64,000 nt of DNA from an uncultured Oligoflexia bacterium (GTDB taxonomy: Bacteria > Bdellovibrionota > Bacteriovoracia > Bacteriovoracales > Bacteriovoracaceae): assembly GCA_950061135.1 (NCBI GenBank), contig CATLVU010000001.1, positions 1-64,000 of the forward strand. Direction: 5' to 3'. The notes beneath the pieces are model-generated. The model had not been told where the DNA came from, did not search any database, and worked only from the letters and a program-made list of their open reading frames with translations. Shown piece after piece: positions 1 to 8,674 of this stretch; the stretch's first letter is position 1, and each line of letters opens with the position of its first letter. A program made the translations under genes and the position numbers.

Positions 1-1
1 A

Positions 2-964
2 ACCAAAACCAAAAAAGAAACAAGCAGAATATTAAAAGAATACGAGGAATACTCTGTAGATGAAATATTTAGATTTGTTCACACCTTAAAAGGAAATTCA
101 GGACTCTATTCAATGAGAGACTTACATCTTTTTTGCAGCGAACTTGAAGAGAATATAAAAGCACAAGAAGAAACAAATACTGAAATAATAGATGATCTAA
201 AACAGTTAGATGATATTCTACAAAAAGAGATACAAAAAATTAGCAAAATTGTTTACATCTCACCTGAGAACTTAGAAAGTTCTGTTGTTCTTTCTCCAGG
301 CCGTCTTGATAAAAGAAAAACATTTCTATTGGATCAGAATAAACTACTAGAGAAAAAAGAGCTAGATCTGTTAACAGATTACTCATTAATAAATGAAGAA
401 ATGAATAGTATTGAAAAAATGATTTTTGAAATTTCACAAAAAGTTAAAAAGCCTGCTCCTAATGTCATCGTAACGGGCCCTGAATTATACTTAAAGAATG
501 ATTTTTGGATGACTATTTCAGAACAGCTTGTTCATTTAATAAGAAACTCTTTAGATCATGGAATTGAATATCCTGAAAAAAGAATAGAAGATGGGAAAAA
601 TGCAGAAGGTAACTTGAAATTAGGATGGGGAGAAACAGCAGGTGAGTTCTTTTTTATCCTACAAGATGATGGTGCTGGAATTAATGCTGAGGCCTTGAAA
701 AAGAAATTGATTTTGACAGAAGTGTTAACAGAAGAAGAGTTTGATATTAACAAAGTTGGCGAATATTTATTCTTGGATAGGGTCTCAACGAAAGAGGAAG
801 TAACAGATATCTCCGGTCAAGGCGTAGGGCTAGCATCTGTTAAGCAGATAATTGAAGAGCTGGGAGGAAGGATAGAAGTTTCCTATGAGAATGGTAAAGG
901 CACTGCTTTTACCTCTATTTTCCCTATTAATAATGAGATGATTTTTAGAGATAAAGGCGTATAA
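2..964 (+). CDS. CheA-like histidine kinase, 3' part (Hpt + HATPase)
   Basis: The reading frame is open from the left edge, so the listed ATG at 113 is internal and the gene starts outside the window. The first visible segment is an Hpt/P1 motif (HTLKGNSG, His codon at 80-82), the phosphoacceptor of CheA proteins. A charged helical linker follows, then a CheA-type ATPase with N-box HLIRNSLDHGIE, G1 DDGAGIN and G2 GQGVGLASVKQ. The protein ends straight after the ATPase fold and lacks the CheW-like P5 domain of classical CheA. It may therefore serve a non-chemotaxis phosphorelay. The CheY-like receiver 21 bp downstream is its probable partner. The kinase assignment is secure; the pathway is unknown. 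Confidence 0.88.
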   Translation, partial: TKTKKETSRILKEYEEYSVDEIFRFVHTLKGNSGLYSMRDLHLFCSELEENIKAQEETNTEIIDDLKQLDDILQKEIQKISKIVYISPENLESSVVLSPGRLDKRKTFLLDQNKLLEKKELDLLTDYSLINEEMNSIEKMIFEISQKVKKPAPNVIVTGPELYLKNDFWMTISEQLVHLIRNSLDHGIEYPEKRIEDGKNAEGNLKLGWGETAGEFFFILQDDGAGINAEALKKKLILTEVLTEEEFDINKVGEYLFLDRVSTKEEVTDISGQGVGLASVKQIIEELGGRIEVSYENGKGTAFTSIFPINNEMIFRDKGV

Positions 965-985
965 TATTTTCTGTAAGGAGAGAAA

Positions 986-1381
986 ATGAAAATAAATGTT
1001 TTAGTCGCAGAGGATGATGAAACTACAAGAGAAAAGGTTGTTGCGGATTTAAACGAGCTTGGGGTCGCGGGTAAAATTATTACAGCTGAAGATGGTGAGA
1101 TAGCTTTTAATGAATTAAAGCGCATTACCGGAGCGGGAACAACGATTAATCTGGTTATTAGTGATATGGTTATGCCCAATAAAACAGGATTCGAGTTTTT
1201 AAAAATGATGAAAGCTGAGACGGATTTTAAAAGTATACCTTTTTTAATGTTAACCTCTCGAAATGATAAAGAGATTATTCTTCAATGTGCCAAAGCAGGT
1301 GTTACATCTTATATGATAAAACCTTGGAATAAACAGGGACTCGCTGAAAAGATATCACAATGCTTAACAGGTAAAAAGTAA
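986..1381 (+). CDS. CheY-like single-domain response regulator
   Basis: This 131-residue stand-alone receiver domain has the acidic pocket E9-D10-D11, phosphoacceptor D60 (ISDMVMP), the switch Thr T90 and K112-P113. It has no output domain, so it should act by protein contact or as a phosphorelay intermediate. An AAGGAGAG ribosome binding site precedes the ATG. It lies 21 bp after the CheA-like kinase, and its stop overlaps the next start by one base (TAATG), so the three genes are probably co-transcribed and the last two translationally coupled. Confidence 0.92.
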   Translation: MKINVLVAEDDETTREKVVADLNELGVAGKIITAEDGEIAFNELKRITGAGTTINLVISDMVMPNKTGFEFLKMMKAETDFKSIPFLMLTSRNDKEIILQCAKAGVTSYMIKPWNKQGLAEKISQCLTGKK

Positions 1382-2064
1382 TGACTCTTGAAGGTAAGAA
1401 AATAATTCTAGTAAACCCTAGTGGACAACTAGATAAGTTGCAAAGTCTCAAGAGAAAAAACAAAGTAGTAATCACTAACTTTCAAGAAGCAACACGATTG
1501 TTAAATTGGAAAGAAATAGACTACGTTGTTTGTGACTACAACTTAGCTGATCCAGCCTGTGCAAAATTTTTAGCAGGCATTAAAGATACTAAATCATATC
1601 ATCCTAATCTTGTACTGACATATTCAGAACTTATAAACGATGAAGAAACATTTATTGAAATTGATGTCAACGAAGTTGATAAGTTTATTGATGAGATTTA
1701 TGGTAACGAAACAGTAGATGATATCATTGATTTAGACGAGATTCCTGAGTTAAAACTTTCAGCCGAATATGAATTTTTTAATAATGTGTATTTGTATTCT
1801 TTTGATGATGAAGAGATGCTACTTGGGATTAGAGATATTGATCAAGGCACACTCCCTTCAGTTTTAAAGCTTATTTATAGCTATAAGGAAGATAAGGTTG
1901 AGTTGGAATTAAGGGGGAGTTATTCTTCTGTGGACTCTTTCTGTGAAGACGAAGATGAAAACTTAGTCTTTTTAAAATTTTCTTTTGAATCGACTTTAGA
2001 GTGGAGTAAGTTTATCAATCTACACAAGCAGGGATTACAAAAAGTTAATCAGTTATTAGACTAG
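1381..2064 (+). CDS. Unknown protein with receiver-like N-terminus
   Basis: The product has 227 residues and no family I can name. Residues 1-70 alternate strand and helix like a receiver fold (KIILVNPSG, then YVVCDYNLAD) but lack the acidic pocket, so this may be a pseudo-receiver. The C-terminal half is very acidic, with a predicted beta-rich segment around residues 130-220. The start overlaps the stop of the CheY-like gene by one base, implying coupling to the kinase/receiver pair. The last 20 bp overlap the convergent gene on the other strand. A PilZ-like fold for the C-terminus was considered, but the RxxxR and DxSxxG motifs are absent. Confidence 0.75.
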   Translation: MTLEGKKIILVNPSGQLDKLQSLKRKNKVVITNFQEATRLLNWKEIDYVVCDYNLADPACAKFLAGIKDTKSYHPNLVLTYSELINDEETFIEIDVNEVDKFIDEIYGNETVDDIIDLDEIPELKLSAEYEFFNNVYLYSFDDEEMLLGIRDIDQGTLPSVLKLIYSYKEDKVELELRGSYSSVDSFCEDEDENLVFLKFSFESTLEWSKFINLHKQGLQKVNQLLD

Positions 2065-3286
2065 CTTCAGTATCTTGAAGCAGAGACTTTATTTCTTGGA
2101 ATTCTTCAGCTTCAGGATGTTCTGCAAATAATAAGTTGAGGACTTTACGAAAACAAGTAGAGTCATAACCATTATTAATAAGTGTTTTTATTTGGTTACT
2201 TATCTTTTTAGGATCATGAGTTCTTAAAATGGCCTCATAGAATAAAATTCTTTCGGTGTAGTTGTTCTCAATCCTTTCTTTTTGCGCCATTCTCGCAACG
2301 CTATTAAGTTTGATCTCTTCATTGTTTAGGTAGAGAACTTCTCCAAGTATTACAAGCAGCTCCGGTAATTGATCTTTTATTTTTTTTAAACGGCTTAAAT
2401 ATTTATGAAAATCCTCATTAGAAATTTCTGCAAACTTATTCTTAAGATGAACAAATGTCGCTAGAGCAAATTGTTTTTGAGACTCATTGTCGCTTGAAAA
2501 GTATTTTTGAACATATTGGTCTAGGAGTTTATATAGATCTATATTTTTTTCTAACAGGCTAATTTTAATCAAAAAATGTAATGTATCTGGATCAATAATT
2601 GTAGAAGATAATAATATTTTTGATAAATAAATTGCTTTATCCCAAACCTTATAGAAATATAAAGACTTAATATAACCAATCAGGCATCCTCGATGATATT
2701 TATTAAGCTGTAGTCCTTGTTGATAAAGTTTAACTGCTTTATGAACTTCATCAATCTGTGAATAATAATTAGCACAGATTTCAAAGAACATAGGATTACT
2801 TTTCACATTTGGAGGAACTTTATGAATTCGATTTTCAGCAGTAAAGGTATTCTCTTCTTGTGTTAAGACAGAGAGATCTTTTTTAAGCTCTAAAAGTTCA
2901 GTTTTACTTGAAAAGAATTTATGGCCTTTATCAAAGCCTTCTTTTACCGAATAAAGATTAAAAGGTTTTGTGATAATATGATCAATAACATCAGAATCAA
3001 TTTTAAGTGTTTCCGCTAAATTATCTTTATTTGTCCCGAGAATAATAATTTGGTGAGTAAGCACCTGAAGAACTTGGTCAAGTTTACTCGCGTCAGTAAT
3101 TGGTGGTCTGCCCCAGTAGAAAGTAAAAGTATCGATTTTATCAGCAAGAAATTGCTCGATATTTTGTTTGTTTGTAAGCTTTGTATATTCTTGAGGAGGA
3201 ATTTTTCCAAACAGAGATTGAAGAATAAGGTTTTTTTCAGTATCAGATGTATCTAAAAAAACAATATCTTGTTGTTTTTTGGGCAT
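2045..3286 (-). CDS. Degenerate receiver plus TPR-like repeat protein
   Basis: This is a 413-residue soluble protein. Residues 1-120 look like a receiver domain that has lost most of its acidic pocket but keeps an ITKPF motif resembling the K-P loop. From about residue 165 onward the protein is almost entirely helical, with TPR-like pairs (for example HKAVKLYQQGLQLNKYHRG). This is the layout of receiver-TPR scaffolds. It converges on and overlaps the preceding unknown gene by 20 bp. With its neighbours it forms a small signalling cluster. The partner and output are unknown. Confidence 0.8.
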   Translation of the reverse strand: MPKKQQDIVFLDTSDTEKNLILQSLFGKIPPQEYTKLTNKQNIEQFLADKIDTFTFYWGRPPITDASKLDQVLQVLTHQIIILGTNKDNLAETLKIDSDVIDHIITKPFNLYSVKEGFDKGHKFFSSKTELLELKKDLSVLTQEENTFTAENRIHKVPPNVKSNPMFFEICANYYSQIDEVHKAVKLYQQGLQLNKYHRGCLIGYIKSLYFYKVWDKAIYLSKILLSSTIIDPDTLHFLIKISLLEKNIDLYKLLDQYVQKYFSSDNESQKQFALATFVHLKNKFAEISNEDFHKYLSRLKKIKDQLPELLVILGEVLYLNNEEIKLNSVARMAQKERIENNYTERILFYEAILRTHDPKKISNQIKTLINNGYDSTCFRKVLNLLFAEHPEAEEFQEIKSLLQDTEASLITD

Positions 3287-3529
3287 TTAGCTGTTCCTTT
3301 CCAATCATTTTAGCTCCACTACGGGCAACTAATCAAGGTATTTCCAATATCTTAACATATTACAGAAGCAGCTTTATATGGCTTAAAATTTTAGCTTTTT
3401 TGAGTTTCTATAGATAAAAACTGCCAATTTTTTAGGGACAATATAGCTAAAAATTGCTAAAAATTAAGAAAAAGTTAACATTTTTAGAGTGTTTGTGTTA
3501 ACCTAGTTAAGGCTTTACTAGAGGTTAAA

Positions 3530-5722
3530 ATGAAAACACTCAAAGACTTTCACAATATTCACTGGTTGATAGTTGTCTTATCTTTTGGACTAACATTTTT
3601 TGCTTGGTATCTAACAAAACAGCAAACTGAAGAAAAAATAAATAATATATTTAAAAAAGAAGCAGAACAAGTTGTAGAATTATTATCAGAGAGAATGGAA
3701 AAATATGAGGATGCTTTATGGAGTGGCGTTGCCACGATTCAAGCTGTGGGAAGTGATATTCGCTATGACCAATGGAAAACTTTTGCTTCGAGCCTAAAGC
3801 TGGAAAGTAAGTATCCTGGGATCAATGGAATTGGCGTTATTTATAACATTCAAAAAAATAATCAAGAAAAATTCGTAAAGAAAATCAGAAAGGATCTTCC
3901 AGACTTTAAAATTCATCCTTTGCACGATAGAGAAGATTTATGGCCCATAACTTATATCGTCCCTGAGAGTTTAAATAAAAGTGCCATTGGCCTTGATATG
4001 GCTTTTGAGAAAAATAGATACCAGGCAACATTAAGATCAAAAAACTCATTAACTTCACAAATAACAGGCCCAATTATATTGGTTCAGGATGAACATAAAA
4101 CTCCTGGGTTTTTATTGTTTACTCCTTTTAACGATAACTTGAGAAAAAATACTGGAATGGTTTATGCGCCTTTTATAATGAAAAAACTAATGAAGGGGAT
4201 ATTAGACGTCACAAAAAGACATGTTGTAATTGAAATTAAAGATGGGGAAACAAGTTTATATAATGAGCTAGATATAAATGAGAAAGATTATGATCCTAAT
4301 CCCGTCCTAAAAATGAAAAAGCAAATTACCATGTACGGTCGTGAATGGGAGTTTTCTATTCAGACAGGAAAGTCTTTTAGATCATTTGTTCATGATGAAA
4401 AGCCAAGCTTAATTCTTATTGGTGGAATTGTAATTGATATTCTAATTTTATTATTAATATTCTCTTTACGTCGCAATCAAAAAGATGCTGTTTTGTATGC
4501 AAACGAAATGAATAAAAAACTTATAGTAGAAAATCAAGAAAGAAAGTTTGCAGAGCAAAAAGCACTTAAATTAAGTAAAGCTAAAAGTGAGTTTTTAGCA
4601 AGGATGAGTCATGAGATACGTACGCCTATGAATGGGGTTCTCGCGAGTGCAAATCTTTTGCTTGAAAATAGAAATAAAAAAGATGAACAACTATTACAAA
4701 CAATTATCAATAGTGGAGGACACCTCACAGGCTTAATAAATGATATTTTAGATCTAAGCAAAATTGAATCAAAAGGTATTACATTAGAAAATAATGTAGT
4801 TGATATAAACTCATTAATTGAGGAAGTTAAAGACTTGTTTGTGGTTCAAGCTAAGCAAAAAAATAAAACACTTTTTTTGAATAAAGATTTACATGCAAGT
4901 CGTTATATTATTGCAGACAAACTGAGACTTGTTCAAGTTATATCAAACTTGCTTTCGAATGCGATAAAATTTGCCGAAGATAAAATTATTTTAGAGGTAA
5001 CTTCTAAAGAAGTGGAAAACCAGACCGGTATTGAGGTTCAAATAAAAGTCATCGATGATGGCAAAGGTATCCCACATAATAAGATTGAAAAAATCTTTGA
5101 TAACTTTTCTCAAGCGGATGAGTCGACGACACGTAAGTATGGAGGCACCGGATTAGGTCTGGCCATAGTAAAAGGGATTGTAGAATTATTTAATGGAGAT
5201 ATAAAAGTCTATAGTGTTCAAGATGTGCAAACATCATTTCTTTTTACTTTTATGGCAGCTAAGTCGAGCCAAGATGAATACGAAGATTTTTTAGAAAAAG
5301 ATAAAGAAGAAAAAGTATGCTCTGATTTTGTCCCAGAAGAGTCAGTAAAAATTTTAATTGTGGAAGACAACAAAATGAATCAATTAGTGCTACTCAAAAC
5401 TCTCGAAAAACTAGGTTATAATGCGGACATTTCAAATAATGGTCTTGAAGCGATACAGAAACTTCATGAGCAAACCTATGATATTATTTTTATGGATCAG
5501 CATATGCCGGTAATGGATGGAGTGGAAGCTACTAGAAAGATTATTCAAGAGTGGGGCGATATAAAACCTAAAATAATTGCTTTAACTGCAAGTGCTATGC
5601 AGGAAGATAAAAAGAGATGCTTGGAAGCAGGAATGGATTTCTTTTTAACAAAACCAATTGATATTAATGAGATAGCGAATACTTTGAGATTATGTGGGAA
5701 GCTTGAAAAACAAGTCTCCTGA
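3530..5722 (+). CDS. CHASE-domain hybrid sensor histidine kinase
   Basis: The 730-residue membrane kinase has a transmembrane helix near residues 13-30, a periplasmic CHASE-type sensor (about 40-290, including YPGINGIGVIYNI), a second helix near 300-320, a HisKA dimerisation domain with H361 in MSHEIRTPMNG, an HATPase domain (N-box NLLSNAIKFA, G1 DDGKGIP, G2 GGTGLGLAIV), and a C-terminal receiver with D656 (FMDQHMP). CHASE domains bind small extracellular ligands such as cytokinin-like molecules or peptides; the ligand here cannot be read. There is no separate Hpt or regulator gene beside it, although the CheA-like gene at the left edge carries an Hpt. A strong hairpin terminator overlaps its stop codon. 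Confidence 0.95.
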   Translation: MKTLKDFHNIHWLIVVLSFGLTFFAWYLTKQQTEEKINNIFKKEAEQVVELLSERMEKYEDALWSGVATIQAVGSDIRYDQWKTFASSLKLESKYPGINGIGVIYNIQKNNQEKFVKKIRKDLPDFKIHPLHDREDLWPITYIVPESLNKSAIGLDMAFEKNRYQATLRSKNSLTSQITGPIILVQDEHKTPGFLLFTPFNDNLRKNTGMVYAPFIMKKLMKGILDVTKRHVVIEIKDGETSLYNELDINEKDYDPNPVLKMKKQITMYGREWEFSIQTGKSFRSFVHDEKPSLILIGGIVIDILILLLIFSLRRNQKDAVLYANEMNKKLIVENQERKFAEQKALKLSKAKSEFLARMSHEIRTPMNGVLASANLLLENRNKKDEQLLQTIINSGGHLTGLINDILDLSKIESKGITLENNVVDINSLIEEVKDLFVVQAKQKNKTLFLNKDLHASRYIIADKLRLVQVISNLLSNAIKFAEDKIILEVTSKEVENQTGIEVQIKVIDDGKGIPHNKIEKIFDNFSQADESTTRKYGGTGLGLAIVKGIVELFNGDIKVYSVQDVQTSFLFTFMAAKSSQDEYEDFLEKDKEEKVCSDFVPEESVKILIVEDNKMNQLVLLKTLEKLGYNADISNNGLEAIQKLHEQTYDIIFMDQHMPVMDGVEATRKIIQEWGDIKPKIIALTASAMQEDKKRCLEAGMDFFLTKPIDINEIANTLRLCGKLEKQVS

Positions 5723-5744
5723 TTTCAAGAGACTTGTTTTTTTT
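5706..5744. terminator. Bidirectional intrinsic terminator
   Basis: The arms ACAAGTCTC and GAGACTTGT (5710-5718 and 5729-5737) form a perfect stem flanked by an A-run on the left and a T-run on the right. It can therefore terminate both the hybrid kinase on the plus strand, whose TGA stop lies in the loop, and the peroxiredoxin on the minus strand. Confidence 0.9.
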
Positions 5745-5752
5745 AATACTTA

Positions 5753-6343
5753 TTACTTTGCGTGTTTTGCAAGGTAAGAAGCTACACCTTCAGCTGTTGG
5801 CTTCATTGCTTCTTCACCTTTTTTCCAGTTTGCTGGACAAACTTCTCCATGCTCCTCATGGTATTGAAGTGCATCTACAACTCTGATTGCTTCTTCAACA
5901 TTTCTTCCAAGTGGAAGGTCATTAATTGTTGAATGTCTTACTGTTCCTTCTTTATCGATTAAGAATAATCCTCTAAGAGCAACCGAGTCATTAAAAAGAA
6001 CTCCGTAATCTCTAGCAATATTTTTTGTAACATCAGCAATTAATGGATAATCAATTGTTCCGATTCCACCTTTATCAACAGGTGTATTTCTCCAAGCATA
6101 GTGAGAGAATTGAGAGTCAATTGATACACCAAGTAGTTGAACACCTCTTTCTTTGAATTCTGCAACTTTGCTGTTGAAAGCTAAAATTTCTGAAGGACAA
6201 ACAAATGTAAAGTCTAGAGGGTAAAAGTAAAGACAAACATATTGTCCTTTATAATCAGATAGAGAAACATCTTTGAAAGATCCATCTTCCATTACTGCAG
6301 TTGCTTTAAATTCAGGTGCTTTTCTTGTAACTAAAGTACTCAT
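5753..6343 (-). CDS. Typical 2-Cys peroxiredoxin (AhpC/Prx1 family)
   Basis: The enzyme reduces hydrogen peroxide and organic hydroperoxides in the cytosol. The peroxidatic Cys is C49 in FTFVCPSE and the resolving Cys is C169 in EVCPANW, which is the arrangement of typical 2-Cys (Prx1) enzymes rather than the bacterial AhpC C-terminus. The length of 196 residues is normal. No AhpF or thioredoxin reductase gene lies nearby, so the reductant is probably thioredoxin. A strong GC-rich palindrome lies about 50-85 bp upstream of the start. The gene is preceded by a separate minus-strand operon and ends at a shared bidirectional terminator. Confidence 0.97.
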   Translation of the reverse strand: MSTLVTRKAPEFKATAVMEDGSFKDVSLSDYKGQYVCLYFYPLDFTFVCPSEILAFNSKVAEFKERGVQLLGVSIDSQFSHYAWRNTPVDKGGIGTIDYPLIADVTKNIARDYGVLFNDSVALRGLFLIDKEGTVRHSTINDLPLGRNVEEAIRVVDALQYHEEHGEVCPANWKKGEEAMKPTAEGVASYLAKHAK

Positions 6344-6393
6344 AAATACTCCTATGTATTAGTTAAGGTTGAATATTTACGAGGAAGTTTATC

Positions 6394-6428
6394 CCGCATT
6401 TAGGGGTACGTCTATACCCCTAACGCGG
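6394..6428. promoter_or_regulatory. GC-rich palindrome upstream of the peroxiredoxin gene
   Basis: TTAGGGGTA and TACCCCTAA (6400-6408 and 6415-6423) pair perfectly around a 6-nt loop, and CCGC/GCGG extend the stem after a small internal mismatch. It lies between the stop of the M1-like peptidase and the start of the peroxiredoxin, both on the minus strand. There is no T-run on either side, so it is more like an operator or processing hairpin than an intrinsic terminator. Confidence 0.6.
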
Positions 6429-6437
6429 TGTTATTGA

Positions 6438-7823
6438 TTAAATTAGAGATTCTAATTCTTCTATTGTTAATTGTGGATGATGTGGGTTCTCGTGGTAGTG
6501 ACTATGCACATTATTTTTTTCAATTGATTGCCCGTAAATATATTGATCAAAGTCTAGCTCAAAACTCATCTGTGCATATTCTTCAAGATCAGATCTAAAG
6601 TCTTCCGTTGTAACTGTCGTAAACTTTCTTTTCTCAAAATATTGTCTTAGAAAATCTTTTAGACCTGCCTTTCCAATTTCTTTAAGACGATAATCAACAT
6701 AGGCCATAAAAGATCGACCATATTCATATGATCTTTTATCAGTATTTCTTTTATAAATACTTTGTCCTCCAATATTTGAGTGTGAAAAGAATGGTAGTTC
6801 ATGGGTTTGATGGCCTTTGTCTCTCCAGCTTGCAATCGCCTCATCCATCCAACCAGAGTTTCCATTCGCAGGAACTAATCCTTTAGCAAAATAACTATGC
6901 TGAAGCTCATGCCCTAGTGAGACAAGAGAAGTCGCTGTTGCGCCCGGATACTCCATACCTCCACGAATATTATTTCCATAAATAAGCACTTGAGGGTGTG
7001 GCCATGGACCGTAATCATTTTCTAATTCTGCTAATACTTCAAAGGCCCTATCTTTAAGCATCTTATTGAAAAACCTAAATGCAGAGTAGATAATTATCGG
7101 GATTTGTCTTCCATCAATTGAAGGATAAGTTAAGTAATAACGAACAAATCTTGACTTTGGAACCAAGTGAAAAAACACAGATGAAGAGCCATACCATTGT
7201 GGATATTCAATCCTTATATGGTTTTTTGCAAGTTCAGTTACATCTCCATTAGCAAAAACATTATGGGAAACTTTTGAGTTTAAAATTTTTACATCGAAAG
7301 TCATTTTGTATTGGTCATACTCATAATTGCTTGGAACATATTTTTCCAAAAATAATCTATCTGTTAGGTCTTTGATAAAAAAACCACTTGCAACAGATAC
7401 AACTTTTTTATGTCGTGGTCCCTGGCTAACTCTGTTCCACCTCGTTCCATTAGATATTGGACTTTCAATAATAAGCTGATGGTCTCCTGCTTCTAAGTAA
7501 GTCTCAACAATTCTTGCTTGAGTAACATTTTGAGGCATTGGTATTAAGCTTTGTCTTGTTTCCTCTCCATTTATATAAACCTTTGTTGGTGTCGTGACAT
7601 TGTCAAAAACAGGATAGCCAGCTTCCTGAAGATGAAAATTAATTGTCGTCGTGGCAGTCGCTTTTTGTTTTTTTATATCATAGACAAGTGAGTAGTGTGC
7701 ATCTTGAAAATCAGCCCAAACAATTTTTTGATAATTATAAAAAAATGAAGGCGGAGCTTGTTCTATGCCCGCGAAAGTAGCAAGACTAAAAAAGAATGCA
7801 AGAAAGATTAAAGAAATTCTCAT
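6438..7823 (-). CDS. Secreted M1-like (gluzincin) metallopeptidase
   Basis: The 461-residue precursor has a signal peptide (MRISLIFLAFFFSLATFAG). The zinc site is H305-E306-LQ-H309, followed exactly 18 residues later by E328 in GWMDEAI. This HEXXH-x18-E spacing defines M1-type gluzincins. GGMEYPG at 288-294 takes the place of the M1 GxMEN substrate loop. An N-terminal beta-rich region (about 30-230) corresponds to the M1 N-terminal domain. The protein is shorter than aminopeptidase N and lacks its large C-terminal helical domain. Its start overlaps the stop of the upstream amidotransferase-like gene by 4 bp, so the two secreted enzymes are translationally coupled and may act on related periplasmic or extracellular peptides. 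Confidence 0.88.
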   Translation of the reverse strand: MRISLIFLAFFFSLATFAGIEQAPPSFFYNYQKIVWADFQDAHYSLVYDIKKQKATATTTINFHLQEAGYPVFDNVTTPTKVYINGEETRQSLIPMPQNVTQARIVETYLEAGDHQLIIESPISNGTRWNRVSQGPRHKKVVSVASGFFIKDLTDRLFLEKYVPSNYEYDQYKMTFDVKILNSKVSHNVFANGDVTELAKNHIRIEYPQWYGSSSVFFHLVPKSRFVRYYLTYPSIDGRQIPIIIYSAFRFFNKMLKDRAFEVLAELENDYGPWPHPQVLIYGNNIRGGMEYPGATATSLVSLGHELQHSYFAKGLVPANGNSGWMDEAIASWRDKGHQTHELPFFSHSNIGGQSIYKRNTDKRSYEYGRSFMAYVDYRLKEIGKAGLKDFLRQYFEKRKFTTVTTEDFRSDLEEYAQMSFELDFDQYIYGQSIEKNNVHSHYHENPHHPQLTIEELESLI

Positions 7824-8629
7824 GTATTTTCCTTTTGTGAGTTTTTATACTGACATGCTTGATCTAAGAACCAATTAAAAACATTTTTTCTCAGTTTTCC
7901 CAAGCTTAGCTCTGGATGAAACTGAACACCTAAAACAGGGCGATCTTTAAATTCCAAAATTTCAGGAATTATTCCATCGTTTGAAAGTGCAGTAACTGTA
8001 AAATGTTGAAAACGGTCTTTATTATTTAAATAATATTGAAAGTCCATTGCTTGATGATGTAACTCGAGCGCATGGGCTTCATTGTGTTTTGTAAAGATAG
8101 AGCTTGGGGCTCGCTGTGTTACCTTGTCAATGGTGTAGATTCTGTTTTTTAAATTTAGCTGGGTTTTTAAATCTAGAATTAGTGGAACTCCTTGTGCAAT
8201 AGAGATCGCCTGCATTCCTCTACAAATCCCTAGGAGAGGCGGTGATTTACTCTTAGGAAGAGAAAAGTACTTCTCAAGTAGTCCCAGTTCTATAGGGTCT
8301 CTTTTTTTCCCTTCAGGTGTTAGTTTTGATAATGTTAGATCTGTCTCTTTGGGTAATAAGGTTGCGTAATAGTTTGGATTAATATCAGCGCCACCAGGAA
8401 TCAATACTGCATCAACTTGCTGAGAAGATAAGGCCTTTTTATCGATAGAGATGAATTCAATGTTATACTTTTTATCTCGTGCGAAGTTTTTCAAAGCAAA
8501 ACGATTAAAGAAACCACATTGATCATAAGTACAACCAATCTTGATTACCTCACTTGACTGGAGTTTGCATTCAGAATGAGAGTACTGAACAAAGCTCAGT
8601 GCTATTAAGCTTAGAAAAAAATATTTCAT
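7820..8629 (-). CDS. Secreted class I glutamine amidotransferase-like (C26) hydrolase
   Basis: The 269-residue precursor starts with a Sec signal peptide (MKYFFLSLIALSFVQYSHS). The core is a class I GATase / peptidase C26 fold: an oxyanion segment in VLIPGGADINP, the nucleophile elbow LLGICRGMQ, and the His/Glu of VQFHPEL. These make up the Cys-His-Glu triad. Relatives such as PuuD hydrolyse gamma-glutamyl amides, usually in the cytosol, so export is notable. Cleavage of gamma-glutamyl compounds or peptidoglycan-derived peptides in the periplasm is a guess. It overlaps the downstream metallopeptidase by 4 bp. Confidence 0.88.
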   Translation of the reverse strand: MKYFFLSLIALSFVQYSHSECKLQSSEVIKIGCTYDQCGFFNRFALKNFARDKKYNIEFISIDKKALSSQQVDAVLIPGGADINPNYYATLLPKETDLTLSKLTPEGKKRDPIELGLLEKYFSLPKSKSPPLLGICRGMQAISIAQGVPLILDLKTQLNLKNRIYTIDKVTQRAPSSIFTKHNEAHALELHHQAMDFQYYLNNKDRFQHFTVTALSNDGIIPEILEFKDRPVLGVQFHPELSLGKLRKNVFNWFLDQACQYKNSQKENT

Positions 8630-8674
8630 ATGTTTAGTTTAAGAGGAAATAATTATCTTTTGTAGAGGGAAAAT

